DNA of 44,458 nt, from positions 1 through 44,458 of the forward strand of contig JBCCIS010000042.1 of assembly GCA_039028155.1 (NCBI GenBank), given 5' to 3'. Under the pieces are notes generated by a model, which saw only the letters and a list, made by a program, of their open reading frames with translations, was not told where the DNA came from and made no database searches. The translations under genes were made by a program, and so were the position numbers. The stretch comes from Pseudomonadota bacterium. GTDB taxonomy: Bacteria > Pseudomonadota > Alphaproteobacteria > SP197. Below are positions 9,362-18,872 of this stretch, piece by piece (the stretch's first letter is position 1; every line of letters starts with the position of its first letter).

Positions 9362-10297
9362 TCAGGAACCGCTCGCCATCGCCGCCACTTCGGCGGCGAA
9401 ATCGTCTTCTTTCTTGTCGATGCCCTCGCCCAGGCCGAAGCGCATGAATCCGGCGACTTTGACCGGCCCGCCGACGTCCTTGGCCGCGCCTTCCAGCACC
9501 TTGGCGATGCGGGTCTCGCCGTCGATGACGAAGGTCTGCTCGGCCAGCACTACTTCTTCGTAAAACTTCCTCAAGCGGCCCTCGACCATCTTGGCGATGA
9601 TCTCTTCGGGCTTGCCGGACTCGCGCGCCTGCTCCGATAGGACGTTCCTCTCGCGCTCGACAAGTTCCTGATTCAGATCCTCGACACTCACCGCTTCCGG
9701 CTTGGTGGCGGCAACATGCATGGCGAGCTGCTTCCCGAGCGCGGCGAGTTTTTCGGGATCGCCGGTCGACTCAAGCGCGACCAGAACGCCGATCTTGCCG
9801 ATACCGGGTGCCGCAGCCGAATGCATATAGCTGGCGACCACGCCGTTATCGACGCTGAGTGCACCGGCGCGGCGAAGCTGCATGTTCTCGCCGATCGTCG
9901 CGACCAGGTTGACCAGGTGATCCTGGACCGTGCCGTCGCCGCCCGGATAGGCCATGCCACCCAGGCGGTCGATGTCGCCGCCGCTCTCAAGCGCGAGCGT
10001 GGCGCACTGGCTGACGAACGCCTGGAATGTGTCGTTGCGGGCGACGAAGTCGGTCTCGGCGTTGATTTCGATCAGCGCGCCGGACTTGGCGTCATCGCTG
10101 ACCGCGACGCCAACCAGCCCCTCGGATGCGACGCGGCCAGCCTTCTTCGCGGCTGCCGCCAGACCCTTGGTGCGCAGCCAGTCGACGGCGGCGTCGATGT
10201 CGCCATCGTTCTCGGCCAGCGCCTTCTTGCAATCCATCATTCCAGCGCCGGTCTTGTCGCGAAGTTGCTTGACCAGCGCAGCCGTAATCTCTGCCAT
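9362..10297 (-). CDS. tsf: Translation elongation factor Ts
   Basis: EF-Ts recycles EF-Tu by catalysing GDP release. The 311-aa protein has the N-terminal UBA-like domain (about 1-55, [18 protein letters not shown]), the signature ETDFVARND at about 80-90 and the two core dimerisation domains. The start ATG at 10297 is preceded by a GGAG ribosome site 6-8 bases away. It follows rpsB after 71 bases that contain a strong hairpin, the standard rpsB-tsf operon. Confidence 0.97.
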   Translation of the reverse strand: MAEITAALVKQLRDKTGAGMMDCKKALAENDGDIDAAVDWLRTKGLAAAAKKAGRVASEGLVGVAVSDDAKSGALIEINAETDFVARNDTFQAFVSQCATLALESGGDIDRLGGMAYPGGDGTVQDHLVNLVATIGENMQLRRAGALSVDNGVVASYMHSAAAPGIGKIGVLVALESTGDPEKLAALGKQLAMHVAATKPEAVSVEDLNQELVERERNVLSEQARESGKPEEIIAKMVEGRLRKFYEEVVLAEQTFVIDGETRIAKVLEGAAKDVGGPVKVAGFMRFGLGEGIDKKEDDFAAEVAAMASGS

Positions 10298-10348
10298 CGG
10301 TATTCTCCGTTATCGTCGGGTTGGCGGTTCCCGGCCTGCACGAAAGGC

Positions 10349-10364
10349 GGCGGGATGGCCCGCC
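10349..10364 (-). terminator. Hairpin between rpsB and tsf (possible attenuator)
   Basis: A perfect 6-bp stem (GGCGGG/CCCGCC) with a 4-base loop begins 5 bases after the rpsB stop and is followed on the transcript by GCCTTTCG. The U-run is short, so it is more likely an attenuator or processing and stability element that sets the S2:EF-Ts ratio than a full terminator. The structure is seen in the sequence; the role is inferred. Confidence 0.45.
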
Positions 10365-10368
10365 GACA

Positions 10369-11295
10369 TCAGTCCTTCTTTTCTTCTTCCGCCGCTGCGG
10401 GGGCAGCTTCCGCTTCGGGCGCAGCCTCTTCAGCGGGAGCCGGCGCTTCTTCGGGAGCGGCCTCCGCCGCCTCTGCTGGCGCCTCAGGCGCCGCATCGGC
10501 TGCAGGCTGTTCAGCCGCCTCACTCGCGGCCGCCGCTTCGCCTTCAGCCTCCAGGGCCGGTTCGGCCACGGCGTCCAGTTCGCCCAGATCCGCGCCCGAC
10601 TGCGACAGTTCTTCCTGGATGCCGTCGAGCACCGCATCGGCAATCAGATCGCAGTATAGGTTGATGGCGCGGATCGCATCGTCGTTGCCGGGGATCGGCA
10701 GTGCGATCCCATCCGGATCGGAGTTGCTGTCGATGATCGCCGCGATCGGAATGCCCAGCTTGTTGGCTTCCGCAATCGCGATGTCTTCCTTGTTCGTGTC
10801 GATCACGAACAGGATATCGGGCAGACCGCCCATGTCCTTGATGCCACCCAGCGCGCGCTCCAACTTGTCGCGTTCGCGGGTCATTTTCAGAATTTCTTTC
10901 TTGGTCAAGCCGGCGAGGTCGCCGTCAAGCTGCTCTTCCAGATCGCGCAGACGCTTGATCGAGTGCGAGATGGTTTTCCAGTTCGTCATCATGCCACCGA
11001 GCCAGCGATGGTTGACGAAGTACTGGCTGCAGCGTCGCGCGGAATCGGCGATCGGATCCTGGGCCTGGCGCTTGGTGCCGACGAACAGCACGCGGCCGCC
11101 GCCGGCCACCACGTCGCGGATGGTCTGCAGGGTGTGACGCAGCATCGGCACGGTCTGCTGCAGATCGATAATGTGGACGTCGTTGCGTTCGCCAAAGATG
11201 AACTGCTCCATCTTCGGGTTCCAACGGCGGGTCTGGTGTCCGAAATGCACGCCTGCTTCCAAAAGCTGGCGCATAGAAAATTGCGGCATCGCCAT
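10369..11295 (-). CDS. rpsB: 30S ribosomal protein S2 with long acidic C-terminal tail
   Basis: S2 joins the small ribosomal subunit late and binds S1. The N-terminal [21 protein letters not shown] region and the [16 protein letters not shown] core are typical. The start ATG at 11295 ([12 protein letters not shown]) has GGAG 9 bases upstream and matches S2 N-termini. The protein has 308 aa, against about 240-260 in many bacteria; the excess is a low-complexity Ala/Glu/Pro tail at about residues 245-308. Such Ala/Glu tails occur on S2 of several alphaproteobacteria. The leader and promoter are described separately. Confidence 0.97.
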   Translation of the reverse strand: MAMPQFSMRQLLEAGVHFGHQTRRWNPKMEQFIFGERNDVHIIDLQQTVPMLRHTLQTIRDVVAGGGRVLFVGTKRQAQDPIADSARRCSQYFVNHRWLGGMMTNWKTISHSIKRLRDLEEQLDGDLAGLTKKEILKMTRERDKLERALGGIKDMGGLPDILFVIDTNKEDIAIAEANKLGIPIAAIIDSNSDPDGIALPIPGNDDAIRAINLYCDLIADAVLDGIQEELSQSGADLGELDAVAEPALEAEGEAAAASEAAEQPAADAAPEAPAEAAEAAPEEAPAPAEEAAPEAEAAPAAAEEEKKD

Positions 11296-11403
11296 GGATG
11301 TCGTCTCCTTTACCGGTTGGGCCTCCGCGGACAGAACCGGCCGAAGCCGGCACCGGATGGCTGGGGCAAAGCCCTGGAGCCTTAGGTCCGCGTGCGGTTT
11401 AAG
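11296..11403 (-). promoter_or_regulatory. Predicted rpsB-tsf 5' leader with UUCG hairpin
   Basis: If transcription starts about 7 bases after the predicted -10 at 11410-11415, the rpsB mRNA has a leader of about 108 bases. It contains a 5-bp CCGGC/GCCGG stem closed by a UUCG tetraloop (11337-11350), followed by UUCUGUCC. This may be the dnaE transcript's 3' structure, an S2 autoregulatory element as known for rpsB in other bacteria, or both. No fixed consensus for such a leader can be checked here. Confidence 0.4.
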
Positions 11404-11409
11404 GCGCGG

Positions 11410-11438
11410 CTTTTAGCGCGCCGCGCCCGAGGTTTCAA
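11410..11438 (-). promoter_or_regulatory. Predicted sigma-70 promoter for rpsB-tsf inside the end of dnaE
   Basis: A -35 TTGAAA (11433-11438) and a -10 TAAAAG (11410-11415) are separated by exactly 17 bases, matching 5/6 and 4/6 positions of the vegetative consensus. The -10 overlaps the dnaE stop codon and the -35 lies in the last dnaE codons. It points at rpsB, whose high expression requires its own promoter. The match is by eye only. Confidence 0.6.
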
Positions 11439-14400
11439 GGGTTTGATGATCTCCGCGCCAGGCGGAATGCCAGCGCCCGGCGGGCTTTTCCTGGTCGATC
11501 ACCTCACCGACGCCGTTTAGCGCCTCGATGGAGTTCCGAAGGCCCGGCGAAAGCGCATACCGGTCCGGCAAGGCGACCTCGATTTGGCGCGAATCCTGCC
11601 GGATCACCAGCAAAATGCGGCCTTGCCCGGAATCCGCGGTTTCCAGGAAGGTTTTGAGGCGCGGCAAGGCGCATGGATCGGTCACGCACACCCGAAACGC
11701 CGCCGAAGCACTGGCAGCAGCCCGATCGAGCGGCTCCAGCCGGTTGGCGGAGAACTTCACCGTATCGCCGTCGACCCTGGCGCTGGCGTCGATCAATACC
11801 GGCTTTTGGTCGTCCAGAAGGTCGCGGCTGGCGGAAAGAACCTCCGAAAACAGCACGATTTCATGGGATCCGCTGGTATCCGAAATCATCGCGAAGGCAA
11901 AGCGAGAGCCCTTCCCGCTGGTCCGCTCACGCCGCGACACCGGCACACCCGCCAGCTTGAAAACTGTGGCGCCCTGGTTTAGCGCGCGCTCTGTGGCCTG
12001 GAGAAAGGTCACCACGCCCATCCGGTCGAGCGCCTCAGCATAGGGTTCCAGGGGATGCGCCGTCAGGTGGAACCCGATCGCCTCGAACTCCTCGCGCAGC
12101 TGGTCACTCGGTAGCCAGTCCTCGACGTCCGCCAGGTTCGGCAGCGCGGGGCCCTCACCGCCGCCACCGCCGAAAAGGCTCTCCTGCTGGCTTTCGCGTT
12201 CCTCCGCTGCCACCGTGTTGAAGCGGACCAAGAGGTCGACATTGCCGACCACCTTGGCCCGGCGCGGCTCCAGACGGTCGAAGGCGCCGGCGCGCGCCAG
12301 GTTCTCGATCTGGCGCTTGTTCATGACCCGGCTTTCCAAGCGCTGGGCAAAGTCGAACAGATCGGTGAAGGGCCCATTGGCCTCGCGCTCGGCGACCAGA
12401 TCCGCCATCGCCTGGGCGCCGACATTCTTGATCGCCGCCAGCGCATAACGCACGGCCCTGGTGCCATCCTCGCGCCGCTCCACCGTGAAGTCGACGCCAG
12501 ATGCGTTGACGTCCGGCGGCAGCAGCTCGATCTCCAAACGGGTCAGTTCCTGGCGGAAGATGTTGAGCTTGTCGGTGTTGCCCATGTCGAGCGTCATCGA
12601 CGCGGCCAGAAACTCGACGGGATGGTTGGCCTTCAGATAGGCCGTTTGATAGGCGATCAACGCGTAGGCGGCCGCATGGCTCTTGTTGAAGCCGTAACCC
12701 GCGAACTTGGCGACCAGATCGAAGATATAGCTTGCCTTGGACTCCTTGAGGTCGCGCTCCAGCGCGCCGGATACGAAACGCTCGCGCTGGGCGTCCATCT
12801 CCGCCTTGATCTTCTTGCCCATGGCGCGGCGCAACAGGTCGGCGTCGCCCAGGCTGTAGCCCGACAGGATCTTGGCGATCTCCATCACCTGTTCCTGATA
12901 GATGATGACGCCGTAGGTCTCGGTCAGCATCTCCTTCAGGCGCGGTTCCAGATAGTCGACCTCCTCGTCGCCATGCTTGCGGGCGATAAAGCTTGGGATG
13001 TTGTCCATCGGGCCCGGCCGGTAGAGCGCGACCATGGCGATGATGTCTTCAATCTTGTCGGCCTTGAGCTGGCGCAGCGCGTCACGCATGCCCTGGCCTT
13101 CCAGCTGGAAGATGCCGACCGTCTCGGCGCGGCCCAGCACCTCATAGGACGCCTGGTCATCCAATGGCAGGTTCGCGAGGTCGAGATCAAAGCCGCCCTC
13201 AGCCAGATAGCGGACCGCATATTGCAGGACCGTCAGCGTCTTGAGCCCCAGGAAGTCGAACTTGACCAGACCGGCCTTCTCGACATCTTTCATGTGGAAC
13301 TGGGTGACCGGCATGTCCGAACGCGGATCGCGGTAGAGCGGCACCAGTTCGTCGAGCGGTCGGTCGCCGATCACGACACCGGCCGCATGGGTACTGGCGT
13401 GCCGATAGAGGCCTTCCAACTTCAAGGCGATATCGAGCAGTCGGGCGACCTGTTCGTCGCTGTCGCGCGCTTCCTGCAACTGCGGTTCGCCGGCGATCGC
13501 GTCAGCCAGCTTGACCGGGTTGGCCGGATTCGCCGGCACCAGCTTGGCCAACCGGTCGACCTGGCCATAGGGCATCTCCAACACACGGCCGACATCGCGC
13601 ACCACGGCGCGCGCCTGCAAGGTGCCGAAGGTAATGATCTGGGCGACCTGGTCGTGGCCGTAGCGTTCCTGGACATAGCGGATGACCTCGTCGCGCCGGT
13701 CCTGGCAGAAGTCGATGTCGAAGTCCGGCATCGAGACGCGTTCGGGGTTCAAAAACCGCTCGAACAACAGGCCGAACCGAATGGGATCGAGATCAGTGAT
13801 GGTGAGCGACCAGGCGACCACCGATCCGGCGCCCGAGCCACGCCCCGGCCCGACGGGGATATCCTGGTGCTTCGCCCACTTGATGAAGTCGGCAACGATC
13901 AGGAAATAGCCGGGGAACTCCATGCCGACGATGACGTCGAGCTCGTACTCCAGGCGCTCGCGGTAGACCGCCACGAGCTCCTCGCGCTTTGCTTCATCAA
14001 GCGCGCCGGTCGCGAAACAGGCGGCGAGCCTGTCGTCGAGCCCTTCGCGCGCCTGGTTGCGCAGTTCGTCGGCCTCGCTGATGCCATCGGCTGTCGGGAA
14101 ACGCGGAAGGATGGGGTTGCGCTTGGGCGCCATCACGCCACAGCGCCGCGCGATCGCCAGCGTGTTCGCTGCTGCCTCCGGCAGGTCGGCGAAGCGGTGA
14201 CACATCTCCTCCGCAGACTTGAAGTACTGCTGGGGCGAGGCATGGCGGCGCTGGGGCTGGTTCACGGTCGTGCCGCCGGCGATACACATCAAGGCGTCAT
14301 GGGCCTGGTGCATGGCGACGTCCTTGAACATGACGTCGTTGGTGGCGACCAGCGGCAGGTCCCGCTCATAGGCGATCGCGACCAGGTCGGCCTCGGCCTG

Positions 14401-14940
14401 ACGCTCGACTGCCAACTCGTGGCGCTGCAACTCGATATAGAGACGGTCCGGGAACATGGCCTGAAGCTGGGCAACCCGCTCGCGCGCCGCATCGAGCTGG
14501 CCGTTGACAATCAGGTTGTTGATCGGGCCGCCCGGGCCACCAGTCAGCGCGATGATCCCGCCGCTGTGCTCACCCAGGACCGCCCAGGAGACATGCGCGG
14601 TGTCGCCTGGTTCGCTCTCCAGGTACGACCGGCTGACCAGCTTCAAGAGGTTGGCATAACCGCTGTCGTCCTGGGCCAGCAGGAGGATCCGTTCGTCAGG
14701 CGCGTTGTGCGGCTGGTCGCCGTCGCTTAACGCCAGCAGCAGACCAATAATGGGCTGCACGCCCGCCTCCGCGCATTTGGCGGAGAACTCCAGCACGCCG
14801 AACATGTTGCCGGTATCCGTGATCGCCATGGCCGGCATGTCATGCCGGCCCGCCAAATCAACCAGTTCGGGTATCTTGACCGCGCCTTCCAACAGGGAAT
14901 ACGGGCTATGGACCCTCAGATGGATGAAGTCAGCGACCAT
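11413..14940 (-). CDS. dnaE: DNA polymerase III alpha subunit DnaE
   Basis: This is the replicative polymerase subunit. The 1175-aa DnaE1-type protein has an N-terminal PHP domain (about 1-270, HLRVHSPYSLLEGA), the polymerase palm with the PDFDIDF catalytic motif at 405-411, the GPGRGSGAGS motif at 364-373, the fingers with GYGFNKSHAAAYA, tandem helix-hairpin-helix elements, and a C-terminal OB-fold and clamp-binding region. It lacks the 3'-5' exonuclease of PolC. The start is ATG at 14940; the 69-base gap from lolD contains a hairpin. The lolC-lolD-dnaE order is common in alphaproteobacteria. Confidence 0.97.
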   Translation of the reverse strand: MVADFIHLRVHSPYSLLEGAVKIPELVDLAGRHDMPAMAITDTGNMFGVLEFSAKCAEAGVQPIIGLLLALSDGDQPHNAPDERILLLAQDDSGYANLLKLVSRSYLESEPGDTAHVSWAVLGEHSGGIIALTGGPGGPINNLIVNGQLDAARERVAQLQAMFPDRLYIELQRHELAVERQAEADLVAIAYERDLPLVATNDVMFKDVAMHQAHDALMCIAGGTTVNQPQRRHASPQQYFKSAEEMCHRFADLPEAAANTLAIARRCGVMAPKRNPILPRFPTADGISEADELRNQAREGLDDRLAACFATGALDEAKREELVAVYRERLEYELDVIVGMEFPGYFLIVADFIKWAKHQDIPVGPGRGSGAGSVVAWSLTITDLDPIRFGLLFERFLNPERVSMPDFDIDFCQDRRDEVIRYVQERYGHDQVAQIITFGTLQARAVVRDVGRVLEMPYGQVDRLAKLVPANPANPVKLADAIAGEPQLQEARDSDEQVARLLDIALKLEGLYRHASTHAAGVVIGDRPLDELVPLYRDPRSDMPVTQFHMKDVEKAGLVKFDFLGLKTLTVLQYAVRYLAEGGFDLDLANLPLDDQASYEVLGRAETVGIFQLEGQGMRDALRQLKADKIEDIIAMVALYRPGPMDNIPSFIARKHGDEEVDYLEPRLKEMLTETYGVIIYQEQVMEIAKILSGYSLGDADLLRRAMGKKIKAEMDAQRERFVSGALERDLKESKASYIFDLVAKFAGYGFNKSHAAAYALIAYQTAYLKANHPVEFLAASMTLDMGNTDKLNIFRQELTRLEIELLPPDVNASGVDFTVERREDGTRAVRYALAAIKNVGAQAMADLVAEREANGPFTDLFDFAQRLESRVMNKRQIENLARAGAFDRLEPRRAKVVGNVDLLVRFNTVAAEERESQQESLFGGGGGEGPALPNLADVEDWLPSDQLREEFEAIGFHLTAHPLEPYAEALDRMGVVTFLQATERALNQGATVFKLAGVPVSRRERTSGKGSRFAFAMISDTSGSHEIVLFSEVLSASRDLLDDQKPVLIDASARVDGDTVKFSANRLEPLDRAAASASAAFRVCVTDPCALPRLKTFLETADSGQGRILLVIRQDSRQIEVALPDRYALSPGLRNSIEALNGVGEVIDQEKPAGRWHSAWRGDHQTLETSGAAR

Positions 14941-14965
14941 GGCTTAGGATTCCATGTGGCCGCGG

Positions 14966-14987
14966 CCGCGCCAAGGAAAAGGCGCGG
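14966..14987 (-). terminator. Strong hairpin between lolD and dnaE
   Basis: A perfect 7-bp all-GC stem (CCGCGCC/GGCGCGG) encloses the 8-base loop TTTTCCTT in the 69-base interval. The transcript after the stem is GC-rich without a U-run, so intrinsic termination is doubtful. It could be a Rho-assisted end, an mRNA-stability element, or a structure in the dnaE leader. Confidence 0.35.
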
Positions 14988-15009
14988 TCATGTCTTGTGG
15001 AAAACGCGG

Positions 15010-15690
15010 TCAACCCGCGTGCAGGACCCCGTCTTCGAGCCGAACGATGCGGTCCATGCTGGCGGCGAGCTCCAGGTTGTGGGTCGCGACCAGGGCCGCC
15101 AGGCCGCGTTCCTGGACCTGGCGGGCCAACACTGCCATGACCTCGAGCGCCGTTTCATGATCCAGATTGCCGGTCGGCTCGTCGGCCAGCAGCACGGCCG
15201 GGTTGTTGGCGAGCGCGCGGGCGATGGCGACGCGCTGCTGTTCGCCGCCTGATAGTTGGGCCGGGCGATGGGTTTCGCGCGCTTTGAGGCCCATTGACTC
15301 CAGCAGCCCGCGCGCCTGCTTGCGCGCTGCCCGCTTGCCGCTGCCGGCAATCATCTGCGGCAAGACGACGTTCTCCAGGGCGGAAAACTCCGGCAGCAAA
15401 TGATGGAACTGGTAGACAAAGCCCAGATAGCGTCGGCGCAGTGCGGTGCGGGCGTCGTCGCGCATCACGTTGCAGACGTCGCCCGCGATGATGATCTCCC
15501 CGGCATCCGGGCGCTCCAGCAGGCCGGCGATATAGAGCAGGGTCGATTTGCCGGCCCCAGACGGGCCGACCAGGGCGGCGATCTCGCCCCGCTTCAGGGT
15601 CAGGTTCAGGCCGCGCAGCACATGCAGGTCCTGGCCGCCCTGATGAAACGTCCGCTCGATCCCTTTGAGCTGAAGTGCCGCGTCACTCAT
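15010..15690 (-). CDS. lolD: Lipoprotein-releasing ABC transporter ATPase LolD
   Basis: LolD powers extraction of outer-membrane lipoproteins from the inner membrane to LolA. The 226-aa protein carries Walker [10 protein letters not shown] at 42-50, the Q-loop in [17 protein letters not shown], the signature [15 protein letters not shown], Walker [13 protein letters not shown], and a switch His in ATHN. It overlaps the lolC/E stop by 8 bases, so the two subunits are translationally coupled. Related MacB-type ATPases look similar, but the paired permease and the context favour Lol. Confidence 0.94.
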   Translation of the reverse strand: MSDAALQLKGIERTFHQGGQDLHVLRGLNLTLKRGEIAALVGPSGAGKSTLLYIAGLLERPDAGEIIIAGDVCNVMRDDARTALRRRYLGFVYQFHHLLPEFSALENVVLPQMIAGSGKRAARKQARGLLESMGLKARETHRPAQLSGGEQQRVAIARALANNPAVLLADEPTGNLDHETALEVMAVLARQVQERGLAALVATHNLELAASMDRIVRLEDGVLHAG

Positions 15691-16927
15691 AGCGCAGCGC
15701 CTCCGCCGGATCGACGCGCGCGGCGCGCCACGCCGGATAGAGTGTCGCCAGGAAGGTCAGCACCAGCGCCATGACGACGATCGAGACAACCTCGACCCAT
15801 TCGACGCGGGCCGGCAGCTGCGCCAGGAAGTAGACCTCCGCCGGGAACAGCTCTGTGCTGGTCAGGACCTGGATGAACTGGCGAATGCTTTCGATGTTGA
15901 GGCAGAAAATGATGCCGATGATCAGGCCGAGCGCCGTGCCGATGATGCCGATACTGGCCCCGGTCAGGAGGAAGATCCTGAGCAGCGCGCCGCGCGTCGC
16001 CCCCATGGTGCGCATGATGGCAATGTCGGCATTCTTGTCCTTCACCAGCATGATCAGGCTGGAGATGATGTTGAAAGCCGCAACCAGGATGATCAGGGTC
16101 AGGATCAAGAACATCACGTTGCGCTCGACCTGCAGCGCGCCATAGAGGTGCCGGTTGGTCTGCTGCCAGTCGACCACATAGAACGGGTTGGCGACCTGCT
16201 GGGCCTCGCGCCTGACGGCGAACGGTTCGTTCGGCGTATCGATGTTCAGCTCGACCTGGGTGACGGCCTCATCCAGGCGGAAATAGACCTGCGCCTGGTC
16301 GAGCGGCATGAAGACAACGCTGCTGTCGAACTCGTACATTCCGACTTCGAAGACACCAACGACCGGGTAAGAGACCGAGCGCGGCACAGTGCCGAAGGCG
16401 GTCGGCACGCCCTTAGGCGATATCAACGTGATGTTGTCGCCGTAGTTGAGGCCCAGTCGGTGCAGGAGTTGGGCGCCGACGATGACACCGGGTTCAGCGC
16501 CAAAGTCATCGACCGAACCGATCTTCACGCTGTCGGCGATCAATGTCTGCTGTTTGAAGTCCTCTGGCGTCAGGCCTCGCACGACGGCGCCGGTCTGCGC
16601 ATTCGGCGATGTCGCCAGAACCTGCCCTTGGATCATCGGTGTCGCCATGACGACGCCGTCGATCTCACTGAGACGTATCGCAAGCTCGTCATAGTTGCCG
16701 ATATTGAGGCCGCCCGTGCCGAGCACGGTGACATGGCCGTTGAAGCCCAGGATGCGCGTGATCAGTTCGTGGCGGAACCCGTTCATCACCGACATGACGA
16801 TGATCAGCGCCGCCACGCCGAGGCAAATCCCGAGCAGCGAGAACGCCGCGGTGACGGAGATAAAGCCCTCCTGGCGCCGGGAGCGCAGGTAGCGGAACGC
16901 GACGGTGCGCTCGAAACCAGAGATCAT
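15683..16927 (-). CDS. lolC: Lipoprotein-releasing system permease LolC/LolE
   Basis: This is the permease partner of LolD. The 414-aa protein has one N-terminal membrane helix (about 22-47, after [15 protein letters not shown]), a large periplasmic domain (about 50-270), and three C-terminal helices in an FtsX-type domain, the LolC/LolE topology. Alphaproteobacteria usually have one such gene, presumably forming a homodimer, rather than separate lolC and lolE. The start overlaps the proS stop by 4 bases (ATGA). Whether to name it lolC or lolE is a matter of convention. Confidence 0.92.
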   Translation of the reverse strand: MISGFERTVAFRYLRSRRQEGFISVTAAFSLLGICLGVAALIIVMSVMNGFRHELITRILGFNGHVTVLGTGGLNIGNYDELAIRLSEIDGVVMATPMIQGQVLATSPNAQTGAVVRGLTPEDFKQQTLIADSVKIGSVDDFGAEPGVIVGAQLLHRLGLNYGDNITLISPKGVPTAFGTVPRSVSYPVVGVFEVGMYEFDSSVVFMPLDQAQVYFRLDEAVTQVELNIDTPNEPFAVRREAQQVANPFYVVDWQQTNRHLYGALQVERNVMFLILTLIILVAAFNIISSLIMLVKDKNADIAIMRTMGATRGALLRIFLLTGASIGIIGTALGLIIGIIFCLNIESIRQFIQVLTSTELFPAEVYFLAQLPARVEWVEVVSIVVMALVLTFLATLYPAWRAARVDPAEALRYE

Positions 16928-18246
16928 AGGGCGCTGTCGATGATTTCAGCCAAAGCGGCGTCGGCCGCCAGTTCGCGCGATTCGCCGGTGGCGCGGCGCT
17001 TCAGCTCGACGACATTGTTCTTCAAGCCGCGCGGCCCGACCGTTAACTGCCAGGGCAAACCGATCAGATCCATCTCGGCGAACTTGACCCCTGCCCGCTC
17101 CTCGCGGTCGTCATACAGCACCTCGACGCCGGCGTCGTTGAGCTGGTTATAGAGATCATCGGCGGCCGCATCGCATTCCGGGCTGCCGGTCTTCAGGTTG
17201 ATCAGGCCCACTGCGAACGGCGCGACGGCGTCGGGCCAGATGATGCCGGCGTCATCGTGGCTGGCCTCGATGATGGCGCCGACCAGGCGCGACACGCCGA
17301 TGCCGTACGAACCGCCATGGATCGGCACACGCGCACCGTCGGGCAACGTGACCAAGCAGTTCATCGGTTCGGAGTACTTGGTGCCGAAATAGAATATCTG
17401 TCCGACCTCGATGCCACGGGCCTGAACAAGCTGGCTTTCATCGACCGGACACTGGGCGGGGTCGTGCTTCTCGTCGGTCGCGGCGTAACGCATTGTCCAC
17501 GACCGCACGACCTCGTCGAGGTCGGCGTCCAAGTCGATCTCCTCGGCCATGGGATCGCGGTCGAGCAAGGCCTGCTCAGCAAAGACGCCGGTCTCGCCGG
17601 TATCGGCCAACACGATGAACTCGTGGCTGAGGTCACCGCCGATCGGTCCGGTATCGGCCGCCATCGGAATCGCGCGGATGCCCATGCGCGCGAAGGTCCG
17701 CAGGTAAGTCACAAACATGATGTTGTAGGAGCGCTTCGACGCCTCGAAGTCCAGATCGAAGGAATACGCATCCTTCATGTAGAACTCGCGCCCGCGCATG
17801 ATGCCGAAACGCGGCCTGACCTCGTCTCGGAACTTCCACTGGATGTGATAGAGGTTCTTCGGCAGATCGCGATAGCTTCTGACGGAATCGCGGAAGATCT
17901 CCGTAATCTGATCCTCGTTGGTCGGCCCATAGAGCATTTCGCGGTCATGCCGATCGCGGATCCTCAGCATCTCCGGGCCATAAGCATCGTAGCGACCACT
18001 TTCGCGCCACAGATCGGCGGGCTGGATGGTCGGCATCAGGACTTCCTGGGCGCCGGCCGCGTCCATCTCCTCGCGCACGATGCGTTCGATGTTCTTGAGC
18101 ACGCGAAAGCCCAACGGCAGCCAGGAATAGATGCCGGCGCTCGACTGGCGGATCATGCCGGCGCGCAGCATCAGCCTGTGCGAGGCGATCTGCGCCTCGG
18201 CAGGCGTCTCCTTCATGGTCGGCAGGAAGTAGTTCGATAGTCTCAT
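16924..18246 (-). CDS. proS: Prolyl-tRNA synthetase, short form without editing insert
   Basis: ProS charges tRNA-Pro. At 440 aa it is much shorter than the roughly 570-aa E. coli enzyme. The class II motifs follow one another ([18 protein letters not shown] is motif 2; [15 protein letters not shown] is motif 3) with no INS editing domain between them, which is the usual alphaproteobacterial form. Misacylated Ala-tRNA-Pro would then need a free-standing editing protein encoded elsewhere. The anticodon-binding domain occupies about 340-440. The start is ATG at 18246, 62 bases after tag. Confidence 0.96.
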   Translation of the reverse strand: MRLSNYFLPTMKETPAEAQIASHRLMLRAGMIRQSSAGIYSWLPLGFRVLKNIERIVREEMDAAGAQEVLMPTIQPADLWRESGRYDAYGPEMLRIRDRHDREMLYGPTNEDQITEIFRDSVRSYRDLPKNLYHIQWKFRDEVRPRFGIMRGREFYMKDAYSFDLDFEASKRSYNIMFVTYLRTFARMGIRAIPMAADTGPIGGDLSHEFIVLADTGETGVFAEQALLDRDPMAEEIDLDADLDEVVRSWTMRYAATDEKHDPAQCPVDESQLVQARGIEVGQIFYFGTKYSEPMNCLVTLPDGARVPIHGGSYGIGVSRLVGAIIEASHDDAGIIWPDAVAPFAVGLINLKTGSPECDAAADDLYNQLNDAGVEVLYDDREERAGVKFAEMDLIGLPWQLTVGPRGLKNNVVELKRRATGESRELAADAALAEIIDSAL

Positions 18247-18308
18247 GGTGATCCAGATGAATCGGGGCTGTAGCGGGGCGCCAATCTAGGCAAGGTGTCG
18301 CGGACAGT

Positions 18309-18872
18309 CTAGGCCCGCTCCTCATGCTCCAGGCCGGCGCGAAGCCAGGGCGGATTGGACGCCTTGATCCGGGCAAAAACAGGGCATGAGGTCGTATGCG
18401 CACCGGGAAGGTATCCCGTGCTGAGCAAAAATTCCTCGACCACCAGCGGGCCCATAAACTTGAACGTCTTGCGGAACAGCTTGGTCCAATCGTCCTGGGG
18501 CTGGGGGTTGTGCGCCTCGAGCCAGTCAGAGAACCCACCATGGCTCGACCTGAGTTCGATGATCCGTTGTGCGTTCCAGATCGCCGCATCGACCTTTAGC
18601 CGATTACGGATGATGGCGGCATCGTCCAGCAGACGCGCGCGATCCTTATCACCGAAACCGGCGACGGCATCGACATCAAACCGCGCATAGGCCGCGCGGA
18701 AGCCCTCACGTTTCTTCAGCATCAACTCCCACGACAGACCGGCCTGATTGATCTCCAGGACCAGCCGCTCAAACAACGCGGCCTCATCGTCGACCGGGAA
18801 GCCATACTCCGTATCGTGATAGCTGGCATGAATGGGGTTGCCGGGCGCATAGTTGCAGTAGCTAGCGCTCAC
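18309..18872 (-). CDS. tag: DNA-3-methyladenine glycosylase I (Tag family)
   Basis: Tag removes 3-methyladenine from alkylated DNA and starts base-excision repair. The 187-aa protein matches the family: the zinc ligands expected from E. coli Tag are visible as Cys6, His19, His159 and Cys163. The putative catalytic Glu is Glu40, before INQAGLSWELMLKKRE, and the KFMGP segment is present. It overlaps the upstream DUF1467 gene by 11 bases and is therefore probably cotranscribed with it. In many alphaproteobacteria DUF1467 is followed directly by proS, so tag looks like an insertion into that cluster. The identity is strong. Confidence 0.93.
   Translation of the reverse strand: MSASYCNYAPGNPIHASYHDTEYGFPVDDEAALFERLVLEINQAGLSWELMLKKREGFRAAYARFDVDAVAGFGDKDRARLLDDAAIIRNRLKVDAAIWNAQRIIELRSSHGGFSDWLEAHNPQPQDDWTKLFRKTFKFMGPLVVEEFLLSTGYLPGAHTTSCPVFARIKASNPPWLRAGLEHEERA

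Noticed and set aside
12622-14730. 702-codon open frame on the plus strand across dnaE
   Set aside because: It is antisense to the well-supported polymerase gene, has no recognisable domain, and is the sort of long shadow frame that high third-position GC produces.
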